Positions 8,735 to 16,815 of a stretch of 64,000 bases of DNA are shown piece after piece. This stretch comes from Streptomyces composti (GTDB lineage: Bacteria > Actinomycetota > Actinomycetes > Streptomycetales > Streptomycetaceae). The DNA lies in contig NZ_JAATEM010000029.1 of the NCBI RefSeq assembly GCF_012034205.1, positions 1-64,000 on the forward strand, given 5' to 3'. The notes under the pieces are model-generated. The model saw nothing but the letters and a program-made list of their open reading frames with translations. It had not been told where the DNA came from and made no database searches. Numbering within the stretch: the first letter of the stretch is position 1; the number at the start of each line of letters is the position of its first letter. Made by a program: the position numbers and the translations under genes.

Positions 8735-10393
8735 ATGCGCATCCCCGTCCCCCGGCCCCGCAGCCTCGCGGGCCAGCTGTTCGCCGTGCAGGCCGTGCTG
8801 ATCGCGGTCGTGGTGGCCGGGTACGCGCTGTTCGCCTACGTCAGCCACCGCGGCCAGGCCGAGGACGCGGCGGGCCGGCAGGCCACGGCGGTGGCCCGCT
8901 CGGTGGCCGACTCGCCGTCGGTGCGCGAGGCCATCCGCGGCCCCGACCCCTCGGCCGGACTGCAGCCCTATGCGCTGGCGGTGGTGCGGCACACCGATGT
9001 CGACTTCGTCACGATCATGGATCCCAGGGGCGTCCGCTGGACCCACCCGGACCCGGACCAGATAGGGCGCCCCTTCATCGGCCACATGGCCCCGGCCCTG
9101 CAGGGCCGCACCTTCACCGAGACCTACACCGGCACGCTCGGCCCGTCCGTCCGCGCGGTGACCCCCGTACGGGACGGCGGCAGGATCGTGGGCCTGGTCA
9201 GTGCGGGCATCCGGGTGGAGGAGATCAGCCAGCGGGTGGAGGAGCAGCTCACGGCACTGCTCGCGGTCGCGGCCGGCGCCCTCGCTCTCGGTGCCGTCGG
9301 CACGTATGTGATCAACGCGCGGCTGCGCCGGCACACCCATGGCATGAACGCCACCGAGCTCAGCCGGATGCACGACTACCATCAGGCGGCGCTCCACGCC
9401 GTGCGCGAGGGGCTGCTGATGCTGGACGGGCAGTACCGGGTGGCGCTGATCAACGACGGCGGCCGGGAGCTGCTCGGCGTGGCGCCGGAGGTGGACGTGG
9501 TGGGCAGATCGGTGGCGGACCTGGGTCTGCCGGCCCCGCTGACGGGTGCGCTGCTGGCCTCCGAGCCCCGGGTGGACGAGGTGCACCTCACGGCGGAGCG
9601 GGTGCTCGTGGTGAACACCTCACCCGTGTCTGGCGGGGAGCGGCGCGGCACGGTGGTCACCCTGCGCGACGTCACCGAGCTGCAGTCGCTGATGGGCGAG
9701 CTGGACTCCGAGCGGGGCTTCACCCAGGCGCTGCGCTCCCAGGCGCACGAGGCGGCGAACCGGCTGCACACCGTGGTGTCGCTGATCGAGCTGGGGCGGG
9801 CCGAGGAGGCGGTGCGGTTCGCGACCGCCGAGCTGGAGCTGGCGCAGGCGCTCACCGACCAGGTGGTGGCGGCGGTGAGCGAGCCGGTGCTCGCGGCGCT
9901 GCTGCTGGGCAAGACGGCGCAGGCCCATGAGCGGGGCGTGGAGCTGGTGGTGTCGGAGGACAGCCGCCTGGACGACGGGCTGCTGCCGGACTCGCTCCCG
10001 CCGCGCGACCTGGTCACCATCCTGGGCAACCTGATCGACAACGCGGTGGACGCGGCGCAGGGCGGCGTCGGGCCCCGGGTGACGGTGACGGCGCTCACCG
10101 AGCGGGGCGAGGAGCTGGTGCTGCGGGTCTGCGACACCGGGCCGGGCGTGCGCCCGGAGCACGCGGAGGCGGTGTTCGAGCGGGGCTTCACCACCAAGCC
10201 CTCCGGCCCCGGCGGCCGCGGCCTGGGGCTCGCCCTGGTCCGCCAGGCGGTGAACCGGCACTCGGGCACGCTGGCGGTGAGCCCGGGGCCGGAGGGCGGG
10301 GCGTGCTTCGAGGCGCGGCTGCCGCTGACGCCGGCTCCGCCGGCACCGGCGGGCCCGGCCCGTCCGGCCGCGGTCCAGGGGGGCGAGTCGTGA
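8735..10393 (+). CDS. Sensor histidine kinase, CitA/DcuS family
   Basis: Membrane kinase that probably senses extracellular dicarboxylate or citrate. TM1 (LFAVQAVLIAVVVAGYALFA) and TM2 (LLAVAAGALALGAVGTYVI) bracket a sensor domain of about 130 residues containing the family feature DFVTIMDPRGVRWTHPDPDQIG. A PAS domain follows, then the H-box SQAHEAANRLHTVVSL, the N-box LGNLIDNAVDAA and the G-boxes. The frame is open from 8666, but ATG 8735 (MRIPVPRPRSLAGQ) gives the usual N-terminus (552 aa); its ribosome site is poor. The stop overlaps the regulator start by 4 nt (GTGA), so the pair is co-translated. The divergent dctA is the likely target. Confidence 0.87.
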   Translation: MRIPVPRPRSLAGQLFAVQAVLIAVVVAGYALFAYVSHRGQAEDAAGRQATAVARSVADSPSVREAIRGPDPSAGLQPYALAVVRHTDVDFVTIMDPRGVRWTHPDPDQIGRPFIGHMAPALQGRTFTETYTGTLGPSVRAVTPVRDGGRIVGLVSAGIRVEEISQRVEEQLTALLAVAAGALALGAVGTYVINARLRRHTHGMNATELSRMHDYHQAALHAVREGLLMLDGQYRVALINDGGRELLGVAPEVDVVGRSVADLGLPAPLTGALLASEPRVDEVHLTAERVLVVNTSPVSGGERRGTVVTLRDVTELQSLMGELDSERGFTQALRSQAHEAANRLHTVVSLIELGRAEEAVRFATAELELAQALTDQVVAAVSEPVLAALLLGKTAQAHERGVELVVSEDSRLDDGLLPDSLPPRDLVTILGNLIDNAVDAAQGGVGPRVTVTALTERGEELVLRVCDTGPGVRPEHAEAVFERGFTTKPSGPGGRGLGLALVRQAVNRHSGTLAVSPGPEGGACFEARLPLTPAPPAPAGPARPAAVQGGES

Positions 10394-11073
10394 CCGGGCA
10401 GCCCATCAGAGTCCTGGTCGTCGAGGACGACCCGGTCGCCGCCGACGCGCATGTGATGTACGTGGGGCGGGTGCCGGGGTTCGTCGCCGTGGGCAAGGCG
10501 CACACCGGCGGCGAGGCCCGCCGGATGCTGGAACGCACCCCCGTCGACCTGCTCCTGCTCGACCTGCACCTGCCCGATGTGCACGGTCTGCAGCTGGCCC
10601 GCTCGCTGCGCGCCGCCGGGCATCACGCCGACGTCATCGCGGTGACCTCGGCCCGCGATCTCGCGGTGGTGCGGGAGGGGGTGTCCCTCGGGGTGGTCCA
10701 GTACGTGCTGAAGCCGTTCACCTTCGCCACCCTGCGCGACCGGTTGGTCCGCTACGCCGAGTTCCATGCCGCGGTCGGCGAGGCGAGCGGGCAGGACGAG
10801 GTGGACCGGGCGCTCGCCGTGCTGCGGGCGCCGGGCCCGGCCGCCCTGCCGAAGGGACTGAGCGGCCCGACCCTGGAACGGGTGACGGGCGCGCTGCGCG
10901 GCGCCGAGGAGGGCCTCACCGCCACCAAAGTCGCCGAGGCGGTGGGCATCTCCCGTATCACCGCCCGCCGCTACCTGGAGCACCTGGTCGACACGGGCCG
11001 GGCCCACCGCAGTCCCCAGTACGGCCAGGTGGGCCGCCCCGAACTGATCTACCGCTGGGTGCGGGGGAAGTAG
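10390..11073 (+). CDS. Response regulator, CitB/DcuR family
   Basis: 227-aa partner of the preceding kinase. The receiver domain carries VLVVEDDP (acidic pocket), the phospho-acceptor Asp in LLLLDLHLPD, and LKPF near its end. The C-terminal helix-turn-helix is TATKVAEAVGISRITARRYL, typical of CitB-type regulators. GTG at 10390 overlaps the kinase stop and follows a G-rich ribosome site; the frame is open upstream, but that extension is low-complexity and overlaps the kinase. Likely activates dctA. Confidence 0.87.
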   Translation: MTGQPIRVLVVEDDPVAADAHVMYVGRVPGFVAVGKAHTGGEARRMLERTPVDLLLLDLHLPDVHGLQLARSLRAAGHHADVIAVTSARDLAVVREGVSLGVVQYVLKPFTFATLRDRLVRYAEFHAAVGEASGQDEVDRALAVLRAPGPAALPKGLSGPTLERVTGALRGAEEGLTATKVAEAVGISRITARRYLEHLVDTGRAHRSPQYGQVGRPELIYRWVRGK

Positions 11074-11153
11074 ACCGGGCCGCCGGTATCAGGCGCGGGG
11101 CGTCGGAGCAGCCCGCCCGCGTCCTGCGCCCCGGCCGATTCGCCGCACGCTCA

Positions 11154-11182
11154 TTGACCTGACTAGACCACTCAACTTACGT
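11154..11182 (+). promoter_or_regulatory. Promoter of the sugar ABC operon with a DasR-like operator
   Basis: TTGACC at 11154-11159 and TTACGT at 11177-11182 are separated by 17 nt. Overlapping the -35 box, 11157-11172 matches 13 of 16 positions of the DasR site as I remember it (ACTGGTCTAGACCACT), including the complete right half CTAGACCACT. Another GntR-family repressor could use the same sequence. Confidence 0.45.
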
Positions 11183-11230
11183 TCGCCGGGCAGCCGTCCA
11201 CGCGCCACGACGAAGTGCGCCCAGGAGGTC

Positions 11231-12607
11231 ATGCCCGTGCGCCCCACCGCCGCCCTCCCCCACGTCATCGCCCTCGCTCTGGCCGCCGCAGCGACCCTCA
11301 CCGCCTGCGGCGGCGGCTCCGGCAGCGACCCGGACACGCTGAGGGTCTCCTTCAAGCAGTCCACGGACAACAACATCAAGGTGATGGACACCTACATCGC
11401 CGGCATCAAGGAGCAGTTCGAGAAGGAGAACCCCGGCAAGAAGGTCGAACTGGTCCCCATCAAGGCCCCGGACGCGGAGTACTACACCAAGCTGCAGCAG
11501 ATGCTGCGCTCCCCCAAGACCGCGCCCGACCTGGTCTACGAGGACACCTTCCTCATCAACTCCGACATCACCAGCGGGTACTTGAAGCCGCTGGACGCGT
11601 ATCTGAAGAAGTGGAAGGACTGGGACCAGTTCATCGGCACCGCCAAGGCCGCCACCCGCGGTGAGGACGGCAGGATCTACGGCGTCCCGGACGGCACCGA
11701 CACCCGCGGCCTGTGGTACAGCAAGGACATCTTCGCCCGGGCGGGCCTGCCCGGGACGTGGCAGCCGAAGACCTGGGAGGACGTCCTGGACGCCGCCCGC
11801 ACCATCAAGAAGAAGGTGCCGGACGTCATCCCGCTGAACGTCTACACCGGCAAGCCGGTCGGCGAGGCCGCCACCATGCAGACCTTCGAGATGCTGCTCT
11901 ACGGCACGGGCGACGGCACCTCGGACCCGCTGTACGACAAGAACAGCAAGAAGTGGATCACCGCCGGGAAGGGCTTCGAGGACTCCCTCGCCTTCGTCGA
12001 GACGGTCTACAAGGAGAAGCTGGGCCCTGAGGTCTCCGACGCGCTCGACCCGAACGTCGGCACCCGGGTGCGCGGCGAATGGCTGCCGCAGGGCAAGCTC
12101 GGCATCGCGCTCGACGGCTCCTGGCTGCCGCAGGACTGGCTGGAGGGCAGCGGGCACGAGTGGCCCGAGTGGTCCGAGGAGCTGGGGCTCGCCGCGATGC
12201 CGACCCAGAACGGGCAGGCCCCCGGCAAGGTGAGCATGTCCGGCGGCTGGGCCTGGTCCATCCCTGCCAAGGCCGCCAACCCCGACCTGGCCTTCGAGTT
12301 CATCAAGACGATGCAGACCAGGGCCAACGCCCAGAAGTGGTACATCGCCAACTCCGGCATCGCGGTGCGCAAGGACGTGGCGGGCGACCCCGAGTACGTC
12401 AGGGCGCAGCCCGGCATCAAGTTCTTCACCGACCTGGTGTCGAGCACCCATTACCGGCCCGCCTATCCGGCGTATCCGAAGGTGTCCACCGCCATCCAGG
12501 AGGCGATGGAGGGCGTGACCACGGGTGACCTGTCGGTCCGGGAGGCCGCCCGCGGCTACGACGAGGCCCTGAAGGACGCCACCGGCAACCAGGTCATCGA
12601 GAAGTAG
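11231..12607 (+). CDS. Sugar ABC transporter substrate-binding lipoprotein
   Basis: 458-aa extracellular binding protein of the carbohydrate uptake (CUT1) type. The signal peptide ends in lipobox LTAC with Cys26 for lipidation, followed by the family start DTLRVSFKQSTDN. The body contains the expected SGGWAWSIPAKAANPDLAFEF region. ATG 11231 follows CAGGAGG. It is the first gene of a three-gene operon with two permeases (15-nt and 6-nt gaps). No ATPase is encoded nearby; in Streptomyces such importers share the MsiK ATPase. The substrate cannot be told from sequence; the DasR-like promoter site hints at amino-sugar or chitin-derived control. Confidence 0.87.
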   Translation: MPVRPTAALPHVIALALAAAATLTACGGGSGSDPDTLRVSFKQSTDNNIKVMDTYIAGIKEQFEKENPGKKVELVPIKAPDAEYYTKLQQMLRSPKTAPDLVYEDTFLINSDITSGYLKPLDAYLKKWKDWDQFIGTAKAATRGEDGRIYGVPDGTDTRGLWYSKDIFARAGLPGTWQPKTWEDVLDAARTIKKKVPDVIPLNVYTGKPVGEAATMQTFEMLLYGTGDGTSDPLYDKNSKKWITAGKGFEDSLAFVETVYKEKLGPEVSDALDPNVGTRVRGEWLPQGKLGIALDGSWLPQDWLEGSGHEWPEWSEELGLAAMPTQNGQAPGKVSMSGGWAWSIPAKAANPDLAFEFIKTMQTRANAQKWYIANSGIAVRKDVAGDPEYVRAQPGIKFFTDLVSSTHYRPAYPAYPKVSTAIQEAMEGVTTGDLSVREAARGYDEALKDATGNQVIEK

Positions 12608-12622
12608 CGACGGAACGAGCCC

Positions 12623-13567
12623 ATGACCGCCGCCGCACCGCACACGGGCCCGGAACTCGCCAAGGTCCCTCCGGGCCCGCCCGCGCCCGCCTCCGCCCGC
12701 CGCGGCGGGCTGCACCGTCTGCTGCCCCGCTTCCTGCCGCTGGCCCCCGCGCTCGTCCTGCTGCTGCTGTTCCTGGCGGGCCCGATCGCGTACTGCGTGT
12801 TCATCGCCTTCACCGACCTGCAGCTCACCGGTCAGGCCGAGGAGTCCTTCATCGGTCTGGAGAACTTCCGGCGGGCGTTCGCCGACGACGAGTTCCTCGA
12901 CGCCGTCTGGCTGACGCTGGTGTTCACCGTGGTGTCGGCGCTGGTCGGGCAGAACACGCTGGGGCTGGCGCTGGCCGCACTGATGCAGCGGGCGTCGAGA
13001 CCCGTGCGCACCCTGACCGGTGGCATCGTTGTCACCGCCTGGGTGCTGCCGGAGGTGGTGGCGGGCTTTCTGCTCTACGCCTTCTTCCGGCGGGAGGGCA
13101 CGCTCAACGCCGTCCTGGACTGGCTTCATCTGCCCACCCAGAACTGGCTGTTCACGCTGCCGATCCTCGCCGTGTCGTTCGCCAACGTCTGGCGCGGCAC
13201 CGCCTTCTCGATGCTGGTCTACTCGGCCGCCCTCGACGAGATCCCACGGGAGATCACCGAGGCCGCCGAGGTGGACGGCGCCGGCGGCTGGCGCCGGATG
13301 TGGCACATCACGCTGCCGATGATCCGCCGCTCCATCGGCACCACCCTGATGCTCAACACCCTGCAGACCCTGTCGGTGTTCGGGCTGATCTGGGTGATGA
13401 CCCGGGGCGGTCCCGGCGGGAGGAGCCAGACGCTGCCGCTGTTCATGTACGAACAGGCCTTCCAGAACAGCCTGATCGGGTACGGCACGGCCGTGGCCCT
13501 GCTGCTTCTGCTGGTCGGCGCGCTGTTCTCGGCCGTCTACATGCGTCTGCTGCGGACGGAGGTCTGA
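12623..13567 (+). CDS. Sugar ABC transporter permease, MalF type
   Basis: 314 aa with about six membrane segments (the first is LALVLLLLFLAGPIAYCVFI-like). The cytoplasmic EAA loop is EAAEVDGAGGWRRMWHITLP, which docks the shared ATPase. ATG 12623 lies 15 nt after the binding-protein gene. Confidence 0.88.
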   Translation: MTAAAPHTGPELAKVPPGPPAPASARRGGLHRLLPRFLPLAPALVLLLLFLAGPIAYCVFIAFTDLQLTGQAEESFIGLENFRRAFADDEFLDAVWLTLVFTVVSALVGQNTLGLALAALMQRASRPVRTLTGGIVVTAWVLPEVVAGFLLYAFFRREGTLNAVLDWLHLPTQNWLFTLPILAVSFANVWRGTAFSMLVYSAALDEIPREITEAAEVDGAGGWRRMWHITLPMIRRSIGTTLMLNTLQTLSVFGLIWVMTRGGPGGRSQTLPLFMYEQAFQNSLIGYGTAVALLLLLVGALFSAVYMRLLRTEV

Positions 13568-13573
13568 TCCGCC

Positions 13574-14434
13574 GTGCCCCTGCCCCTCCCCCACCGCGCC
13601 CGCCCGCTCGCCTCCCGCCGCGCCGCACGCCGGCTCGCCGCCGACGCGGGGCTGCTGGTGGTGGCCCTCGCCTTCGTGCTGCCGCTGGCCTGGGTGGTGC
13701 TGTCCGCGCTCGATCCGCACGCCGGCCTGCGGGTGAAGGCGCCGGACGGGCTCACCCTGGAGCACTTCGACGCGGTCCTGACCGACGAGATCACCTTCAC
13801 GCCGCTGCTGAACAGCCTCCTCCTGTGCGGCGGCGCGACCGCGCTGACCGTGGTGTGCGCGGCGCTCGCGGCGTATCCGCTCTCCCGGTTCCGTTCCCGC
13901 CTGAACCGGCCGTTCCTGCTGACCATCCTCTTCGCGACCAGCCTGCCGATCACCGCGATCATGGTCCCGGTGTACGCGCTGTTCGTGCAGGTCGACCTGA
14001 TCGACACCCGGCAGGGGACGATCTTCTTCTTCGCCGCCTCCCAGCTGCCGTTCGCGATCTGGCTGATGAAGAACTTCATGGACGGCGTGCCCAGGGAGCT
14101 GGAGGAGGCGGCCTGGACGGACGGGGCGTCCACGCTGCAGTCGCTGGTGCGGATCGTGCTGCCGCTGATGGGGCCCGGTGTGGCGGTGGTGACCGTGTTC
14201 TCGTTCGTGATGATGTGGGGCAACTTCTTCGTGCCCTTCATGCTGCTGCTGAGTCCGGATCTGATGCCTGCCTCGGTGAGCATCAACGACTTCTTCGGCA
14301 ACCGCGGCATGGTCGCCTACGGGCAGCTGGCGGCGTTCTCGATCGTCTACTCGACGCCGGTGATCCTGCTGTATGTGCTGATCGCACGACGTCTCGGAGG
14401 AGGTTTCGCGCTGGGCGGCGCGGTGAAGGGATGA
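13574..14434 (+). CDS. Sugar ABC transporter permease, MalG type
   Basis: 286 aa with about six membrane segments and EAA loop EEAAWTDGASTLQSLVRIVL. GTG start 6 nt after the first permease. The N-terminus is Arg-rich (HRARPLASRRAARRL) before TM1. Completes the importer. Confidence 0.88.
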   Translation: MPLPLPHRARPLASRRAARRLAADAGLLVVALAFVLPLAWVVLSALDPHAGLRVKAPDGLTLEHFDAVLTDEITFTPLLNSLLLCGGATALTVVCAALAAYPLSRFRSRLNRPFLLTILFATSLPITAIMVPVYALFVQVDLIDTRQGTIFFFAASQLPFAIWLMKNFMDGVPRELEEAAWTDGASTLQSLVRIVLPLMGPGVAVVTVFSFVMMWGNFFVPFMLLLSPDLMPASVSINDFFGNRGMVAYGQLAAFSIVYSTPVILLYVLIARRLGGGFALGGAVKG

Positions 14435-14553
14435 CCCGGGGCGGGTTCCGGACCGGCGAGGGTGACCGTCGGTAGCAGTAGCTTCCTACAATCCGTAACG
14501 TTGGCCGAACCGACCGTAGTCATCCGCGCGGCGGATTCCCTAGCTTGTCGGCC

Positions 14554-15267
14554 GTGCACCGAGCCACTCCCCCGAACGACCCCTCGCCCCCTCCGTTCAA
14601 CGCACACGCCGCCCGCCGGCTGCGGGCCGCCCTCGGCATGGGCCCGGACCAGGTGGCGCACACCCTGCGCGCCTCCTACGGTCTGCCCCATGTGACACCC
14701 CACCTGGTGGTCGCCTGGGAACGCGGCACCGCCGCCCCCTCCGGTCCCGAACTCACCGCGCTGGCCGGGGTGTTGTGGTGCTCCCCCGGTGAACTCATCG
14801 GCCGCCCGGGCACCTTGCGCGAGCACCGCATCGCGCGCGGCCTGGCGGCCGAGGACGTCGCCCGCACGGTGGGGCACGAACTCCACGCGTATCTGCGGAT
14901 GGAGGAGACCGGCCAGTGGCGCGGCTCCGACCGGCAGACCGCCGTGCTGGCCGAACTGCTCGCGCTGACCCTGGCCGACCTGATCACGGTCACCGGGCGC
15001 GAGGACCGGCTGGCGGAGCTGCTGCGCAGTGCCGCGACCACGCGCTGGCAGGGCTACGTCCGGCCGGTCGGCAGACTGGCCCCGCTGGACCGGCGGGTGC
15101 TGGAACGGGCGCTGCAGCGGCTGCACCAGGACTACCAGGGCCACATGGCCGCCACCCTCAGCTGGGGCGGCGGCAGCGGTGACGCGGGGGACGAGGGCCG
15201 GCAGTTCCTGGAACGCGTCGTCGACCACTTCTGGGCGGCGGTGGAGGAGTACTCCGGCTCCCGCTAG
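14554..15267 (+). CDS. XRE-type helix-turn-helix DNA-binding protein
   Basis: About 237 aa. The N-terminal region (AARRLRAALGMGPDQVAHTL, then LVVAWERGTAAPSGPELTALA) has the XRE pattern, and a second similar helical segment follows (LREHRIARGLAAEDVARTVG). The C-terminus is helical and unassigned. The start is either TTG 14545 or GTG 14554; TAGCTT at 14541-14546 looks like a -10 box 7 nt before GTG, favouring a leaderless start there. Its last codons lie inside the first copy of a 33-bp tandem repeat, so the 3' end has been duplicated downstream. Target genes are unknown. Confidence 0.7.
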   Translation: MHRATPPNDPSPPPFNAHAARRLRAALGMGPDQVAHTLRASYGLPHVTPHLVVAWERGTAAPSGPELTALAGVLWCSPGELIGRPGTLREHRIARGLAAEDVARTVGHELHAYLRMEETGQWRGSDRQTAVLAELLALTLADLITVTGREDRLAELLRSAATTRWQGYVRPVGRLAPLDRRVLERALQRLHQDYQGHMAATLSWGGGSGDAGDEGRQFLERVVDHFWAAVEEYSGSR

Positions 15268-15369
15268 GCACCTCGCGACGGGGGCTCCGGCTCCCGCTAG
15301 GCACCTCGCGACTGGGGCTCCGGCGCCCGTAGGCACCTCGCGACACGGGGCTCCGGCTCCCGGCAGGGG
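15252..15369. repeat. 33-bp tandem repeat, about 3.5 copies, spanning the XRE gene stop
   Basis: Copies at 15252-15284, 15285-15317 and 15318-15350, plus a partial at 15351-15369. The unit starts CTCCGGCTCCCGCTAGGCAC and ends CTCGCGAC-GGGG. Copies 1 and 2 differ at one base; copy 3 has one deletion, one insertion and a substitution. The first copy contains the last codons and TAG stop of the XRE gene. Confidence 0.9.
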
Positions 15370-15460
15370 CCGGCCGGCGGGCGACCAGGCGGCCGGCACG
15401 GACCGGGAGACGGCACCCCGCGCAGGCCGGACGGCGGACCGGTACCGGCCGGACGGCGGG

Positions 15461-16486
15461 CTAGAAGACCGACTCGGCCTCGTCCATGCGGTCCTTCGGC
15501 ACCGTCTTCAGCTCGGTGACCGCCTCCGCCAGCGGGACCATCACGATGTCCGTGCCGCGCAGCGCGGTCATCTTGCCGAACTCGCCCCGGTGCGCGGCCT
15601 CCACCGCGTGCCAGCCGAAGCGGGTCGCGAGCACCCTGTCGTACGCGGTCGGCACGCCGCCGCGCTGCACATGGCCGAGGATGACCGGCTTGGCCTCCTT
15701 GCCCAGGCGCCGCTCCAGCTCGTGGGCGAGGGCGGTGCCGATGCCCCGGAAGCGCTCGTGACCGAACTGATCGATCTCGCCCTTGCCGTAGTCCATGGTG
15801 CCCTCCGCCGGGTGCGCGCCCTCGGCGACGCAGATGACGGCGAACTTCTTGCCGCGGGCGAAGCGGGCCTCGACCATCTTGACCAGGTCGGCGGGGTCGA
15901 AGGGGCGCTCGGGCAGGCAGATGCCGTGGGCACCGGCGGCCATGCCGGACTCCAGGGCGATCCAGCCGGCGTGCCGGCCCATGACCTCGACGACCATCAC
16001 CCGCTGGTGGGACTCGGCGGTGGTCTTCAGCCGGTCCATCGCCTCGGTGGCGACGCCGACGGCGGTGTCGAAGCCGAAGGTGCGGTCGGTGGAGGAGATG
16101 TCGTTGTCGATGGTCTTGGGCACGCCGACCACGGGCAGGCCGGCGTCGGAGAGCATGCGGGCCGCGGTGAGCGTGCCCTCGCCGCCGATCGGGATGAGCG
16201 CGTCGATGCCGAAGTCGCGGATCATGTCGGAGGCGTTCGCGCAGGCCTCGCGCAGCCGGTCCCGCTCGAGCCGGGAGGAGCCGAGGATGGTGCCGCCGCG
16301 GGCCAGGATTCCGCTGACCGCGTTGAGGTCCAGGGGCCGGTAGCGGCCGTCGAGCAGGCCGGAGTAGCCGTCCTCGAAGCCGATGACCTCGTCCCCGTAG
16401 TTGTCGACCGCGCGGTGCACGACCGACCGGATCACGGCGTTCAGGCCGGGGCAGTCGCCGCCTGCGGTGAGAACTCCGATGCGCAT
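15461..16486 (-). CDS. pfkA: 6-phosphofructokinase
   Basis: Phosphorylates fructose-6-phosphate in glycolysis. 341 aa, the usual length of actinobacterial Pfk. Landmarks are the N-terminal TAGGDCPGLNAVI, PIGGEGTL (nucleotide site; Gly at the position where PPi-dependent enzymes carry Asp, so ATP is the likely donor), PKTIDNDISSTD (catalytic Asp pair) and VEVMGRHAGWIALESG. ATG start (MRIGVLTAGG) with AGGAGACAC upstream. Divergent from pta-ackA across a 329-nt gap. In S. coelicolor the enzyme at this place is PfkA2, the main isozyme; this identity is from memory. Confidence 0.92.
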   Translation of the reverse strand: MRIGVLTAGGDCPGLNAVIRSVVHRAVDNYGDEVIGFEDGYSGLLDGRYRPLDLNAVSGILARGGTILGSSRLERDRLREACANASDMIRDFGIDALIPIGGEGTLTAARMLSDAGLPVVGVPKTIDNDISSTDRTFGFDTAVGVATEAMDRLKTTAESHQRVMVVEVMGRHAGWIALESGMAAGAHGICLPERPFDPADLVKMVEARFARGKKFAVICVAEGAHPAEGTMDYGKGEIDQFGHERFRGIGTALAHELERRLGKEAKPVILGHVQRGGVPTAYDRVLATRFGWHAVEAAHRGEFGKMTALRGTDIVMVPLAEAVTELKTVPKDRMDEAESVF

Positions 16487-16815
16487 CGTGCTGTGTCTCC
16501 TGGTCGCTGTCGATACCGGTGAGCCATGTCCGATTCTTTCACGTCCCCCGGGGCGGCGCCGACGCCGGACGGGTGGGCGCCCTAGCCAGCGCCAGAGGTA
16601 TTGTCAAGAGGGTTCTGCTCACCTTCGCGGGTGATCTTGCAGACGCCGGTATGACAACGCGGTCCCGGCGTACGCGAACCCCGGCAACGACGCATCACAC
16701 CCCGACGACGGCACACCCCGGCCCCCGGCGACGACGATCACCACCACCGACGAGCACCGGCGGACCCGGACCCGGAACGCCGGAACCGGCGAGACAGACG
16801 AAACGGAGAGCGCGC
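16487..16815. other. Divergent intergenic region pfkA/pta
   Basis: 329 nt without a gene. It must hold both promoters. TTGTCA occurs near 16601, and 16670-16800 is C-rich with repeated CACC/CGACGAC runs. No palindrome or riboswitch-like fold stood out. Confidence 0.4.

Noticed and set aside
11177..13765. 862-codon minus frame over the sugar ABC operon
   Set aside because: No recognisable domain; shadow of three genes with clear family motifs.
15252..15369. CRISPR-like or attachment-site repeat
   Set aside because: Head-to-tail units with no spacers, no integrase and no tRNA nearby.
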